From NCBI RefSeq assembly GCF_003576645.1, contig NC_044929.1, positions 5,735,859 through 5,799,858 of the forward strand: a stretch of 64,000 nucleotides of DNA. The letters are read 5' to 3'. The notes below the pieces were generated by a model that saw nothing but the letters and a program-made list of their open reading frames with translations, was not told where the DNA came from and made no database searches. Each line of letters opens with the position of its first letter. Position 1 is the stretch's first letter. Of this stretch, positions 10,684 through 22,329 are shown in pieces. The DNA comes from Ipomoea triloba. Lineage: Eukaryota; Streptophyta; Magnoliopsida; Solanales; Convolvulaceae. The position numbers were made by a program, and so were the translations under genes.

Positions 10684-11560
10684 TATGTGAAATTGCTTGT
10701 CTTGTTGTTATTATACCGTAGTTTAAATTGATTGTAGGGTCGTCCTTAAATGTTAAAGTTGTTGATTTGTTTTAAGTATACCCTAGTTTGTTTGTTTTTA
10801 TATATATATATTTTTTGTTCGTTACACTGTTACTACCATAAGTTTTTTTTTTTTAATTTTTTTTTGTTTTTATATATATATATTTTTTGTTCGTTACACT
10901 GTTACTACCATAAGTTTTTTTTTTTTTTTAATTTTTTTTTTGTAATCATTTTAGGTTGAAAATGATGGAGCTCATTCATGTAATTCAGGTACGATGTTGA
11001 TTGAAATAGGGAATACAAAACCATTTTCCACATAAAGAAGAGGTATATGAAATGCGTATAAAAATAGTTGGCGTAATCATTAGACCGAGTAACAAAAGGC
11101 ACACTTTTGACACAGCAGTGCACACGAATGTAAGATCACAGGCACACAAGATTCGAATATATGTGCACACACGTCATACCCACTGTGGGAAAAAAAATTA
11201 TACTTAAAAAAAGGATTTGGGCACATAATAATACCGTGCACATAACATAGGGAAAGGGTGCACACGAATGTAAGATCACGGGCACACAAGATTGGAATAT
11301 ATCCGCCCTAAGTTAATCGCTCACAACAAATCGAAGAGTGCAAAAGGAGTAAACGTACACCTACAAAGCAATCACACAACTGAAATGGAAAAGACACAAC
11401 ACAGTAGAACCATTACATAAGGTCAAACAAATTAACAAAAGTATACTAGTTATTAAAAGTAAAACTAAAATGGGAGGAGGTCAACAACAATAATATCATT
11501 ACACAAGACCAAAACACGATAAAGAAACATAACAAAAACGCATACAATGTCATGAAGAAA
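10684..11560. repeat. AT-rich repeats with a duplicated GCACACAAGATT block
   Basis: A roughly 70-bp unit containing GTTCGTTACACTGTTACTAC occurs twice at about 10790-10920. The block GTGCACACGAATGTAAGATC followed by GGCACACAAGATT occurs at about 11117-11155 and 11258-11296. No coding sequence is supported. Confidence 0.5.
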
Positions 11561-11749
11561 TCAATCTTGTGCGGGAGGCAAAGGAGAAGAAATAATAAAG
11601 CGTAACGCCCGTGCCACATTGCTTATACGGTGTGCATTCACATCAACCGTGTAAATCTCCTTCATATAATGCAAACGTAGTCGATTTAGATTTGCCCTGT
11701 CACCCCTAGATAGACCGCATTCCCAACTTTCAACACCTTCCCCGAGCAT
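11561..11749 (-). pseudogene. Possible Ulp1-like protease tail, uncertain
   Basis: The minus strand encodes NLNRLRLHYMKEIYTVDVNA followed by HRISNVARAL before a stop. The pattern is reminiscent of the very C-terminus of transposon-borne Ulp1-like proteases, and there is a FAR1-like remnant about 1 kb away, a pairing known in some Mutator-like elements. No catalytic His, Asp or Cys motif is visible, so the call is weak. Confidence 0.2.
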
Positions 11750-12520
11750 CCTTTATTGGTCTCCAATGGTGCAACCATAGCCTTTTTCACTGCCACCAAT
11801 ACACAGGTCGAATAACAAATATAGAACCGTTAACAAACCACAAAAACAACAACACATAATTTGAAAAATAAAAGGCATCAAATGCATTTCATAACTAGGC
11901 ACACAACTCCCCAACACTGTGCACACGATAACCCGAACCCTGCACACAACATAAACACATCCAGATTATCAACTCACACTACAAGAAATAAAATATCCCA
12001 AAAAACGTATTACAAAAAAATTAACAAATCACACGATCCTAACAAATAAAAAAAACACCAAGTTGATTAATTTTTTGCCACAACATTTTAACACTTCACA
12101 GTGAGCTCCACCATTCCAAATCTAAAATGTTACACATATTATTTAAATAAAAAAAGTAAATAAAAAACCACAGGGTCCTAACCGTATAAACGGAAAAAAA
12201 AAAAAAATAAATAAACAAACAGACTACTACCGAAATAGAATAGTACATAATATATTGTGCATACAATAAACCCAAATGTGGCACAAAATATACCAAACAT
12301 CGGCAGTTTGGCACACAATTAAAATCACATTTCCAATGTAAACTCTTAAACAAAACACACGGTCCTAACATGAGTTTTTATTTTAAAAGAAAAAAAAAAA
12401 AAAAACAATCACAGTACTGTACACTAACAACAAAAATTAATTCCCAACTAAAGCATAGTAATGGCACAAAAAAATCAATTCTTTGGCACACAATACAGCA
12501 TTTTATTCCAATCAAATCTG

Positions 12521-12555
<35 letters not shown>

Positions 12556-13021
12556 AGACCATATGTCAGTAAACAGTTTTTTTAAAAAAAACAACAACCA
12601 ACCAACCAACAATTATTTCCAACCTCAAATGCAAAAAAAAAAACAAAAAAACAAAAAAACAAAAAAAAAACAAATAATGTACTAACAGATTTATAAAAAA
12701 AAAATGTAATTAAACTACTGTATACTAACATCACGACAATAATGAATTCCAGTATAATTAATCACCAACAAAAACATAGAATTGGCGGTAACAGTGTGAC
12801 AAACAGCATACCCGAATTACATGAATGAGCTCCAACATTTCCAACCTAAAATGATTATAAATTTTTTTTTAAAAAAAAAACCCTTACGGCAGCAACACTG
12901 TGAAAAACAAAAAAATAAAAAAAAAAACAAACAACTAGGGTATATTAAAAACAAAACGAGAACTACACCAACAAAATCAGAATTTTCTTAAAAACAAACT
13001 GACGGGAGTATATATATATAT
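11750..13021. other. A-rich low-complexity DNA
   Basis: This holds many poly-A and A-rich (CAAAAAA) runs. At 11977 there is CACTACAAGAAAT, a CACTA-like end with no matching partner found. It ends in a (TA)n stretch into which the copia element at 13022 inserted. No gene is supported. Confidence 0.4.
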
Positions 13022-15112
13022 TGTTGGAAATCCATTCATAAGAAGTCTGGTCAACATGCCTTGATTTAGGACATGTCCACGCTTGGGATTATTCAACTCT
13101 CATTTCCCTAATATTGTGGAAAATTGTGTGCTTTATATGAAATGATTTGTTGAGCTTTTGTGCTATAAATAGCTCTTCATTTTGTTCAAATAAGACACAC
13201 CTGAGTTTCATTCACTTCCTTGCCTTCTTTTAATTTGTCTGAGCATATAGTCTATAGTCTGTGTAGCCAGTCGAGAGCGTCTCGGACCGTCACCGGTAAT
13301 TAAACGCTTTTAAGGCAGTGTTTTATAACACGACACAAACTTTCATCCGCCCTGTTTTCTTCTTGTTTCATAATAGTTGCTAGCCGCCGTTGACGTTGCG
13401 TACAAATTTCCCAACAGTTAAAAGCGTTTAATTTGCAACAGTACGTCAACCTTTAGAATCATATCGATGGCTCCTTCTGTCATACACGACCTATCCAAAA
13501 TTGTTGCCCTAAATAGGAAAAATTACGAAAGGTGGGCTCAAAGGATGCTTATTCTTTTCCAACAACTGAAGTTGGTCTATGTGTTGTTCTCCAATCCACC
13601 CGAACCCACTAAACCAATATTCCCTTTTGTTGGTCAAGAATCGAGAGAAGTAAGTCCGGAACCGGATTACACCCCCGGACAAGCATGGGGTGTAACCCCG
13701 ATGCAGTTTGAAGATGACAACATTGCAGCCACAGGATACCTTCTGTCACAGATGAATGACAAGCTCTTTGACATTTATGTCAAACAAGACTCGGCAAAGA
13801 TCATTTAGGAAACACTATCAAAAGAATATGGTGCAAATGATGCTGAAAGTCAAAGGGTCAGAAATAACATAAACAAAAGGAGTGGAAAAATAAAAAAATT
13901 CAAAGGAGTCTGCTTCGTGTGCGGTAAGCAAGGACACCGAGCGTTTCAATGCTATTACCGCAAGGGCAAAGCTAGTGGAGGACAAAGCTGAACCAGATTG
14001 AACCAAAGATTATTTTGACAAGAGTAAGATGAGTATAACATTCACTTAAATAGTAGTTATTTTTGAATAACTCATAGTTGTTCTAGTTTCTGAGAGCTCG
14101 CATAAAATGAGATATTATTAGTATTAAATGTTAGTTGAGTTGTCTAAATCTCTTAATACATGTTAGTACTTATTAGTGTGTTGATAGCATGAAAAAGTCA
14201 TCATTCTTGAATACTCTGTCTAGGAAGGTGGTTTTTAAGTAAACCTTTGTTTCACCACTCGACCTGGGAGTATCTAAGAAGTAGGGGGTTGATCATGCAG
14301 GCTAGTTGAAGCGCTACTTGATCCTCACCTGAAATCAAGTTGACTTTAATATGTTATTAAACAATCAAAGCCTTGCGATGGATATTGCTTGAGTAGTGCA
14401 ATAATTGCGTTGATTTAAATTGCCCTTTTATAAATAAGTAGGAATTTCTTTTGAGAATAAATATGAAATTTGTATTAATCTGCATTATATCAAGGCTAAA
14501 TATGAGCTATGTAGTGAAGAGAAAATTGTGATGTTGAAATTAACTTTGAATGCTAAAGTTATAGATGCTAAATTTCATATATTGAAATTTATGTAGAAAA
14601 ACCTTTCTCTAATACATGCTAGTTTGGATCTTTGAGTATGAGATCTAATTTTCTCGATATTGAAATTTATGTAGAAAAACCTTTCTCGTTTGTTCCAGCC
14701 TTCATTTGAATGTGTGGGGGATTATTGGAAATCCAATCATAAGAAGTCTGGTCAACATGCCTTGATTTAGGACATGTCCAGGCTTGGGATTATTCAACTC
14801 TCATTTCCCTAATATTGTGGAAAATTGTGTGGTTTATATGAAATGATTTGTTGTGCTTTTGTGCTATAAATAGCTCTTCATTTTGTTCAAATAAGACACA
14901 CCTGAGTTTCATTCACTTCCTTGCCTTCTTTTGTCTGAGCATATAGTCTATAGTCTATGTAGCCAGTCGAGAGCGTCCCAGACCGTCACCAGTAATTAAA
15001 CTTAACACTTTTAAGGCAGTGTTTTATAACACGGCACGGACTTTCATCCGCACTCTTTTCTTCTTGTTTCCTAATAGTTGCTAGCCGCCGTTGACGTTGC
15101 GTACAAATTTCG

Positions 15113-15117
<5 letters not shown>
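13022..15117 (+). mobile_element. Copia-type LTR element lacking pol
   Basis: The two LTRs lie at 13022-13416 and 14723-15117, both 395 bp and nearly identical. The first begins TGTTGGAAATCC and ends CCCAACA; the second begins TATTGG, a mutated TG. A polypurine tract (TGTGTGGGGGA) precedes the right LTR. Both flanks are TATAT, consistent with a 5-bp target duplication inside a TA microsatellite. Each LTR has a TATA-like GCTATAAATAGC. The 1.3-kb interior has only a shortened gag and no protease, integrase or reverse transcriptase, so the element depends on others for movement. The high LTR similarity implies a fairly recent insertion. Confidence 0.85.
13467..13991 (+). pseudogene. Copia gag, internally deleted, one nonsense codon
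   Basis: The frame starts MAPSVIHDLSKIVALNRKNY, then WAQRMLILFQQ, typical of the copia gag N-terminus. At 13807-13809 there is an in-frame TAG where a tryptophan codon would be expected (IIxETLSKEYG). The same frame then continues through ESQRVRNNINKR to a CX2CX4HX4C zinc knuckle (CFVCGKQGHRAFQC) and stops at 13989-13991. The part between KEYG and the basic stretch before the knuckle is far shorter than in intact copia gag, so central gag is deleted. Confidence 0.75.

Positions 15118-15167
<50 letters not shown>
15118..15167. repeat. (TA)n microsatellite
   Basis: About 50 bases of pure TA directly beside the right LTR. It probably pre-dates the copia insertion, which shares TA-rich flanks. 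Confidence 0.9.
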
Positions 15168-15168
<1 letters not shown>

Positions 15169-16280
15169 ATACAAAAAAAAGATGTGAGAAACCCTAAAAC
15201 CCACCCATGCAACACCATCCAATGATGCCAATCAAAATATCAAGAATAAGCTTATAAAACACCCAAGAATAAGGAAAGAAAAAAAATGGCGTAACTGACC
15301 TCGTTCCGACGCTAACGCCAAACCTCCAGCGTGTTTGCCCGGTCGCGACCTTTCTTGCTCTGCCATTGACGACCTAAGCATGCCGCCTTCAAGTATGAAC
15401 TCAAATAAGCTAATGCTGCAAGGAGATAATGACGCCGACTACTGCGCGCACTCCAACTGTCCAACAGCCACCTTCGCCGTGGCCAGAATTGAAGGGCATA
15501 TTGCCCAATGGCCACGGCCGTGGCTACACCTGTGGCCACAATTGTGGCCTACTGCGGGAAGCATTTCTGTGCACATTAGTCGTCTTCTAGGCTATTTTCC
15601 ACCCCTGAATCCTTTGAATTAGCTTTTTTGTCTTCACCAAAGTTTTATCCCTTCAAGTTAGCTTTCCAATGAGATAAAGATCACTTGATTTGAACATTCC
15701 TATGCATAGATATGGCCAAAAAACCGAGCTGCGGACGAATTGTGCGAGAATTCCAACTTCTTGCTCTTTTGCTCCAATTTTAACTTTGTTTATCCAAATG
15801 ACCAAGATCATTGAAAACACCACAATTTGGCTCTCTAAGAGGTGTTTCTCTCATCTTCATAGCTTCTCATTAGCTCACATTGACTCTACATGCATCCGAA
15901 ATGCTCCAAAAATCATTCAATTCATCTAAATCACCAAGAATTGGGCCTAAACACACAAATGAGAACATTTTGGGCAAAATTATAACAATTGACAAGGAAA
16001 ATAAACTTAAATGCAAGGTGAAAACATGAACATTTTGGCATTTATCAATTAGCTGTGTTCAAGTGTGATGATTTAAAGTATTGTGTTAGTATAAGGTTTG
16101 ATAATAATTTAATTTTGTGATGATATAAAGTTTGGTGTTAGTTTGATAGTATTACTGTATTAGGTAGTCTTAATGATAATATTGTGTTAGATATAGTGTG
16201 TTGATATGAATTTTAAATTGTAGCAGGTACATGAATTTAAAAAATTAGGGTTTTAATTAAAATAAATAAAATATTATTTT
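15168..16280. other. Unrecognised, partly GC-richer intergenic DNA
   Basis: Positions 15300-15620 are GC-richer and contain the repeated word GTGGCCAC/GGCCACGGCCGTGGC. Open frames on both strands exist but have no recognisable domain. Positions 15640-16050 look like untranslated retrotransposon DNA (CTCCAATTTTAACTTTG, ATTTTGGCATTTATC) but no protein motif confirms it. Confidence 0.3.
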
Positions 16281-16289
16281 TTTAAAAAT

Positions 16290-16584
16290 ACTAATCCGCT
16301 AGGAACAGTAGCGGATGATTTTTTTAATTTATATTTTATAGATCATCCGCTACCGTTCTTAGCTAGGAACGGTAGCGGATGACCAAATACTAAAAAAAAA
16401 ATAGTAATCCGCTACCGTTCTAGTGAAGAATGGTAGCGGATGATAAGACTTTCCGCTACCGTTCAACAACGGTCGGAAAGTCAACAACATTCAGTGACTC
16501 TCCCATCCGCTAATGTTGTACAACAGTAGCGAAAAGTCTTTTACAACAGTAGCGGATGTACAGTTTTGTACTAGACTACTAGTG
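16290..16584. mobile_element. CACTA-like end with hairpin array (TCCGCTACCGTTC core)
   Basis: Read on the minus strand the element begins CACTAGTAGTCTAGTACAAA at 16584. It then carries at least four short palindromes built on CATCCGCTACCGTTC and its complement, separated by short loops. Subterminal repeats of this sort next to a CACTA terminus are typical of En/Spm-type elements. The opposite end was not identified. The insertion interrupts the hAT transposase start at 16585. Confidence 0.55.
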
Positions 16585-18038
16585 TCCTCTTCTTCTTAGA
16601 AACTGCAGGAGGAGGTTGCTCATTCTGTTGATTATTAGCCTCAACAGTTTGAGCTTCCACCAGTGTAGGTTCCTCAGTTGAAGAATTCGGAGGTTGACTA
16701 CTAGACATACTGATATTATCCATCTAAAACATGGCTAGTATAAGTACACATAGTAGGATTCAATTGCAAGAGTAATAGACAAAGTAATCCAGATTCAAGA
16801 TAATCCATACAATTACACATAATATCCCAGAATCAGACACATTTTGTGTCATCATTTTCCAAGAGCACACAATTTATTTATTATGATTTTTTTATTGAGA
16901 ATATATTTAAGGGCATACATCCATTAACTTGAGTACTTGACTAGAGTACTAGACAAAGAAATCCAGATTCGGGGTTTAATTGATAAACATAAACTGATTT
17001 ATTGTTTAATGTTTATCTAGACAAATGAATTTATTCTTTCCCAGTCCATCATTATTAGGATTTCATTACAGTGGGCTTCCACCACTTAATCAGTATATTA
17101 TAAACGGATTAAGTTATCCCAATCCCCATAATCAGTATATTATAAACTGATTAAGTTATCCCAATAAACATGCAACGAGTCAGTGCTCCCACCAAAATAT
17201 CACAAAATTGCTAAGAAAACAATTTTATCAAACTAGCGTTTGCAATAAACATCACAGAGTCAGTGCTCCCACCAAAATATCACTAAATCGCTAAAAGATT
17301 AATTTTAATAAACTAGGGTTTGCAATAAACAAGCAACGAGTCAGTGCTCCCACCAGAATAACACAAATAATCACAAAATCGCTAAGAAATTGCTAAAAAT
17401 CAAATATATTAAACTAGGGTTTGATTCTCACAAATACTCCGGAGAATAAGAGCTTCTAGAACACATATCACCACGAACGGTCCACCGTCCACCACCGACC
17501 TACAAGCTTCCACCAGTCGAACACTCGAACAGAACCAACGGGCAACGACCACCGCCTAGAAGTAGTCGAGTCGAGAACTCAGGGACTGTTCGGACTGAGA
17601 GTTTCACAGAGTCACACACTAACACTCTTAGAAGCAAGAAATTAGAATTGAAGAACGAGAGAAGTCAAGAACGACTGAACAAGAGATTAGAGAATGAGAA
17701 GAGAGTAGAGAGAACTTAGAGAACAGAAAAGGAAACCCTATCTGAGAGATCGCGACTGCGCAAATGAGGAGAGACAGGAGTCTCAATCAGCAATGCGCAC
17801 ATATATACTATACCTCAAACGACGTCGTATACTATTAGGTTTAGGTTACCCTATTTTTAATCGGATATTCGGGCGGGTCGGACGCGAATTTGGACCCCCT
17901 ACCCGACACCGATGAATCGACGTCGTTTAGCTCCCACGGTTCGGTTTCAACTATTCGGGTTCGGCCAGGTTTGGCTACGCGTGATCGGATTGCGATTCGG
18001 TCGATTTTTTCGAGTTTTTCAGTTTTTGCACAACCCTA
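16585..18038 (-). mobile_element. hAT element 5' part, cut by a CACTA-like insertion
   Basis: The minus strand starts with TAGGGTTGTGCAAAAACTG at 18038, a hAT-type terminal sequence. After about 1.3 kb of leader an ATG at 16723 opens a frame of 46 codons (MDNISMSSSQPPNSSTEEP ... QPPPAVSKKKRT), in the style of the Ser/Pro-rich start of BED-finger hAT transposases. At 16585 the frame runs into the CACTA-like end; the BED finger and the catalytic core are missing. The leader contains three direct repeats of AGTCAGTGCTCCCACCA at about 17180, 17260 and 17340. Confidence 0.5.
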
Positions 18039-18264
18039 CGTATAATACATTAATGCACTCCTAAAAACTAAGTAGTAATTAAAACACATCAACCAATAGA
18101 CAAAAATACCCCCACCCCCTAAAACCACCTACAAACACATGCTACAACACTATAAAATACCAATTAATCAACACCATTAATTTTTAAAATCTAATGAACA
18201 AGATTTGTCCTCACAATCATCCATAATATATATGTCCTCATTTGAATACACTTCTGTGTATGTA

Positions 18265-18268
<4 letters not shown>

Positions 18269-18341
<73 letters not shown>
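18269..18341. repeat. (TG)n/(TA)n microsatellite
   Basis: A short TG run grades into about 65 bases of TA. It forms the left border of the CGCACCTTAAG-rich sequence. Confidence 0.9.
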
Positions 18342-18345
<4 letters not shown>

Positions 18346-18870
18346 AATAGTTCATGTGCGGTTGTGCAATGATCAATGCTATTTTTTAAAAAAAAATCTC
18401 AACTGATCCACCTTAAACTTTTAATCTACACACCTTAAGTTGGATTAACATACATATGACTTTGTAGAGAAAATCTTATAAAGAATATTGGTTGTGTTTT
18501 GGAACTAAAAAAACAAACAAACAAACTGGCGCAGCTTAAGAAGGAAAACAACGCACCTTAAAAAGGAAAATCACGCACCTTAAGCTTTAGGTTCTCTCAC
18601 TTTAAGTTTCAACACTCACGCACCTTAAGCATACAAACCGCGCACCTTATGCACACAAACCACGCACCTTAAGAAGAAAAAAAAAACACACATTAAACTT
18701 CAGGTTGACTCACCTTAAGTGTCAACAACTACTCACCTTAAGCAAAGCAATCACGCACCTTAAGTACAAAAATCGCGCACCTCAAGTTTGAAGAACTACT
18801 TACCTTAAACACAACCCGCGCACCTTAAGCACAAAAAATCATGCACCTTAAGAAGGAAAACCACGCAATA
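18342..18870. repeat. CGCACCTTAAG-rich interspersed array
   Basis: About eighteen copies of CGCACCTTAAG or one- to two-base variants (CTCACCTTAAG, CGCACCTTATG, CGCACCTCAAG) occur between about 18406 and 18870, at irregular spacing of roughly 15-35 bases, with A-rich spacers (AACACAAACC, AAGGAAAACC). The CTTAAG core is palindromic. The array directly follows a (TA)n tract and the phrase GGGAATAGTTCATGTGCGG. No open frame is significant. Confidence 0.7.
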
Positions 18871-18899
18871 AGCAATGGCCAAATCTCGAAGATGAGTGA

Positions 18900-19465
18900 A
18901 AAAAAATTGAATCTTAAGTTATTTGCAACACTAAGCACTGCTATCGTTATTTACCTTAGAAATACGAAGTATTTTTATAGAAAAAATAATTATTTTAGCA
19001 CTAAAAAAGAGACAATCAGAGAAAGAGGTTACTAGCTAGGCTGCTAACAACATTTGTAGGATAAATTATTTGGTAATGAACATATAAATAAGTATTATGG
19101 ACTATGCTATAAATAAATAAAATAAATAAAAAAAAACACTACGATTACAAGGCTACTGCAGGCAGGTCATACATCATATAACAAAAATATAAGAGACATG
19201 ATAAATAAAAATAAAAATAAAGAACAGCACAAACATATCATGAGAAAGGATACACTTAAACAATAGAATAAAGGCCGGAGAATTAAAATTAATCAAGTAG
19301 TTACGTGGAGTTTTCAAACCATTTCGATTTTTTATCTTACTATATAAACCCTTAATTAAAACCATTACGATTTATTTGGTTCGCAAAATGAATTTTGGTG
19401 GAATAAAAATCGAATTCTATATTGAATGAAATAAGCCAGGATTAAAATAACAATAATCTTTAAAT
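18900..19465. repeat. Duplicated segment, copy A
   Basis: This matches 20700-21210 closely (shared phrases AGCTAGGCTGCTAACAACAT, AAGAACAGCACAAACATATC, GGCCGGAGAATTAAAATTAA). The third, shorter match is at about 22790-22920. No gene is supported. Confidence 0.65.
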
Positions 19466-19711
19466 GAAAAATTGTAATTTTTACCCCTCCATAATATGCC
19501 AATTATCAATGTCACTCCTGAATTATTAGTGGTGTAAATGTTGCCCCTCAATTTTTAAAATCCCGTAACGACGGAGGGAAATATTTACACCACGGGAGGG
19601 GCAATATATGTACCGTTTTTGAAAGTTGAAGATCAATATTTACACCATTAATAATTCAGGAGTGACATTGATAATTGACATATTATGGAGAGGCATAAAT
19701 TACAATTTCCC
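19466..19711. mobile_element. Fold-back MITE, 246 bp
   Basis: The left arm (GAAAAATTGTAATTTTTACC, CCTCCATAATATG, then ATCAATGTCACTCCTGAATT) is mirrored by the right arm (AATTCAGGAGTGACATTGAT, CATATTATGGAGAGG, TTACAATTTCCC). The arms are about 75 bp each. It abuts the CWC22 fragment at 19719. The target duplication is not clear. Confidence 0.7.
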
Positions 19712-19718
19712 TTCGTTA

Positions 19719-19822
19719 AATTAGTTGCACTCACTTTATTAATTACCAACGCATTTATAATCTTCCTAAGAGCATCTCAAGTCATTCTGAGCTTTTGTCC
19801 TGCATCTCCTTCATCATCATGC
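19719..19822 (-). pseudogene. CWC22 pseudogene fragment 1
   Basis: About 100 bases resemble 8010-8120 of the CWC22 gene (shared TTCCTAAGAGCATC and CATCTCCTTCATCATC), in the same orientation, with several substitutions and a small deletion. It covers codons upstream of the MIF4G domain. The copy is interrupted by a fold-back MITE on its left. Confidence 0.75.
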
Positions 19823-19889
19823 TCAGACCAACTCCTGCCTCACTCAAGCCTTTTTATTTTTCTTTTATTTTTTTTTTCAGTTTCATCTT

Positions 19890-20250
19890 AATTTATCAAT
19901 TTAATAAAATTCTCTAGACACATTTAAACTCTGAATAGGTACATAATTAGATAATTTTTAAAATATTTTTACTCACCTAAAATATTTTAAATCATTATGA
20001 ACACTTTAAAAATATTTTATAAGTCAAATTTCTTACCTTTATCCAATAAATCTTATCCATTTATTAATCCAGAGGAAGCTATATAAGAAGAGCAAGTGAT
20101 GCCAATAAATAATAGGTATAAATTTGATTTAGAGAAAAAGTTAATTTTTCAAAATTCAGATTTGAGTTTATCATTTTATAAGTATAAAATTTATCATTGT
20201 AAATTAACTACAGTTAATTTATAAAATCTGGAGTAAATACATAAACATCA
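19890..20250. repeat. Duplicated segment, second family, copy A
   Basis: This stretch (TAGATAATTTTTAAAATATT, GCTATATAAGAAGAGCAAGT, AGTGATGCCAATAAATAATA) recurs at about 22330-22690. Together with the other duplicated block it shows that the 19-23 kb region grew by copying large pieces of itself. Confidence 0.65.
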
Positions 20251-20338
20251 ATAAAATGCATCTAAAAAAAATATGGATGCAAAAAGCCCTAATTTAAACT
20301 AATATAAAAGAAAGTCAAATATTTGAATACAACACTCA

Positions 20339-20593
20339 ATGTCTTCTTCGTTTCTTTCGTATATCCTCCTATGAGCTAGAGCTCAATGCATTATTCTAAA
20401 ACAGGTTTAGAGGGTGGCATATTTTTCAAATACTCCTTCAGATTTTCTGTAATTCTACCTAAATTGATTTCTTAGAAAAAATTGATTGCAAACCGAGTAC
20501 TTTTGGGATTAGCCTTTGAAAATATTGAGTTAAAGGATTCTAGCTTCAACAAGCGGATTCCAATGTGTTCCGACAATTTCTGAACCAGTAATC
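20339..20593 (-). pseudogene. CWC22 pseudogene fragment 2 (3' end)
   Basis: This aligns with 6390-6700 of the CWC22 gene in the same orientation (ATCCTCCTATGAGCTAGAGC; TTGATTGCAAACCGAGTA; AATGTGTTCCGACAATT). The serine-rich tail is mostly deleted, there are frameshifts and substitutions, and homology stops just after the MA3-proximal AGTGTTCGGACAATT block. It is a relic of a duplicated CWC22 copy. Confidence 0.8.
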
Positions 20594-20699
20594 AATGTCA
20601 AAACCGAACACAAATAGCTTATAAATAGGAAAATTGAACTTTTTTAATAAAGCATTTAGGAGTTTGGAATAAGCAATAGCTCATACCCAGAAATCTTAA

Positions 20700-21210
20700 A
20701 CCAAAAAAATTCCAATAAAGTAATTTGCTACACTAAGTACTCAGAAAGGCGGAGTATTTATATAGAAAAATAATCAATTTTACACTAAAAATAGGCAATC
20801 AGAGAAAGATGTTGCTAGGCTGCTAACAACATTTGTTAGGATAAATTATTTGGGAAGATACAAATAAGTATTATGGACTATGCTATAAATAAAATAAATA
20901 AAAATAACCTAGTATTACAAAGCTATTGCAGGCAGCCAGGCGGGTCATACATCATATAACAAAAAATATAAAAGACATAATAAATAAAAAATAAAAATAA
21001 AGAACAGCACAAACATATCATGAGAAAGTATATACTTAAACAATATAACACAAGGCCGGCGAATTAAAATTAATCAAGTACTTACCTTAAATTTTTCAAA
21101 CCTTTTCGAATTTTTATCTTATCCTATTAACCCTTAATTAAAACCAATGTATTTGGTACGCAGAATAAATTTGGATGGAATAAAAATTCCATTCTATATT
21201 AAATGAAATA
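20700..21210. repeat. Duplicated segment, copy B
   Basis: Near copy of 18900-19440. A SINE at 21211 lies exactly where this copy ends (AATGAAATAGGCC), so the insertion post-dates the duplication. Confidence 0.65.
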
Positions 21211-21318
21211 GGCCGAAGACCTTGTGATCTAGTGGCATCCTATTTACACTCTCACATACAAGGGAGTAGGTTCGAGCCTCAGTGGAGACAACTGTTCAGT
21301 AGTACTCAAAAATAGAAT
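21211..21318 (+). mobile_element. SINE, copy 3
   Basis: It has GAAGACCTTGTGATCTAGTGG, then GGTTCGAGCCTCAGTGGAG as box B. The same family as 612 and 22700. Confidence 0.6.
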
Positions 21319-21843
21319 AGGATGCTCATACCCACTTATGCCTTACTCCTGCCTTTTTTAGCATTCTAGCTCATACCCACTTATGCCTCACTCCTGCCTT
21401 TTTTTTCAGCTTTCATCTTAAGTTATCAATTTAATAAAATTCTATAATTGCAATTAGGCGGAATTGCAATTCCCTCATTTTCATGGAATTAGAATCCCAT
21501 GACCCCCTTAGGATTTTAATTCCATAGATTTTAGGAAGAAAAAAATATAGTATTTAGACAAAATTACCCCTCCATTTTTTAACCTAAAATTGATACATGA
21601 CCTTCATTCCCTTCTAAATTATAACGTGCATTATTCTTCGACTTCCCTTTGTGTATGTTCATTTAATTTAAACATTTATATGCAACGACTATTTAATATT
21701 TGCATTCTTTATATGCTTTATTTATATACAACAACTTTCGGGTATGTTCCTTTGAATTTTTTATATGCAGAACTCTTCAAAATTTGCATTCTTTGTATGT
21801 ATGCAACAACTCTAACAATTTGAGAATTAATTTATCAATTATA

Positions 21844-21874
<31 letters not shown>

Positions 21875-22329
21875 TTAATTGAGATGAGGTTCGAACCTAA
21901 GACTTTTTTTTTTTTATAGAAATTAATGGTAAGTTAAAAGTTAACGGAATATTAACGGAGAAGAGAATATTTAACGGAAAATTTAACGGATAATCATAAA
22001 AGTAAGGTTAAATTAGGTAATCTCTATTAATAATATTAATCTGAATTATCTTAACCATCTATTTGATTAAATAATTCATCTTAACCATTCATTTGATTAA
22101 ATAATTTGACAGCCATTTTTTCTACCCATTTTAGGCCTAACTCTCTTTGGCTCTTATTAGTATAGTAGATTTCTTCTCAATTACCATGTATACCAAACAT
22201 TAGAATTGAAATTATCAGTAAGTTTATTCCTGCAAACCAAACACTGGAATTAAAACTCCACTTTATTCTCTTTCCATGAAATTGCAATTCTTTTCCCACC
22301 AAATTCCTTCCCTCTAACCAAACGCCCCA
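21319..22329. other. Repeat mosaic
   Basis: It includes a short direct repeat of CTCATACCCACTTATGCCT at about 21330 and 21371, an (AAT)n run at about 21843-21873, and a stretch near 22130-22170 copied from the CWC22 upstream flank. MITE-like ATTCC-rich sequence fills 22190-22329. No gene is supported. Confidence 0.4.

Noticed and set aside
10750..10959. Open frame rich in Phe/Tyr/Ile
   Set aside because: It is low-complexity poly-T and TA sequence containing a direct repeat, not a protein gene.
11977..11990. CACTACAAGAAAT as a CACTA element end
   Set aside because: No partner end and no subterminal repeats nearby; a single 13-base match is not enough.
15335..15622. Open frames in the GC-richer stretch at 15.3-15.6 kb
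   Set aside because: Both strands are open and compositions are odd (repeated WPRPWLHLWPQLWP-type words); no domain or splice context.
17102..17165. 42-base repeat of ATCAGTATATTATAAAC
   Set aside because: The two copies differ at internal bases, unlike the perfect 42-bp duplications, so I did not count it as part of that signature.
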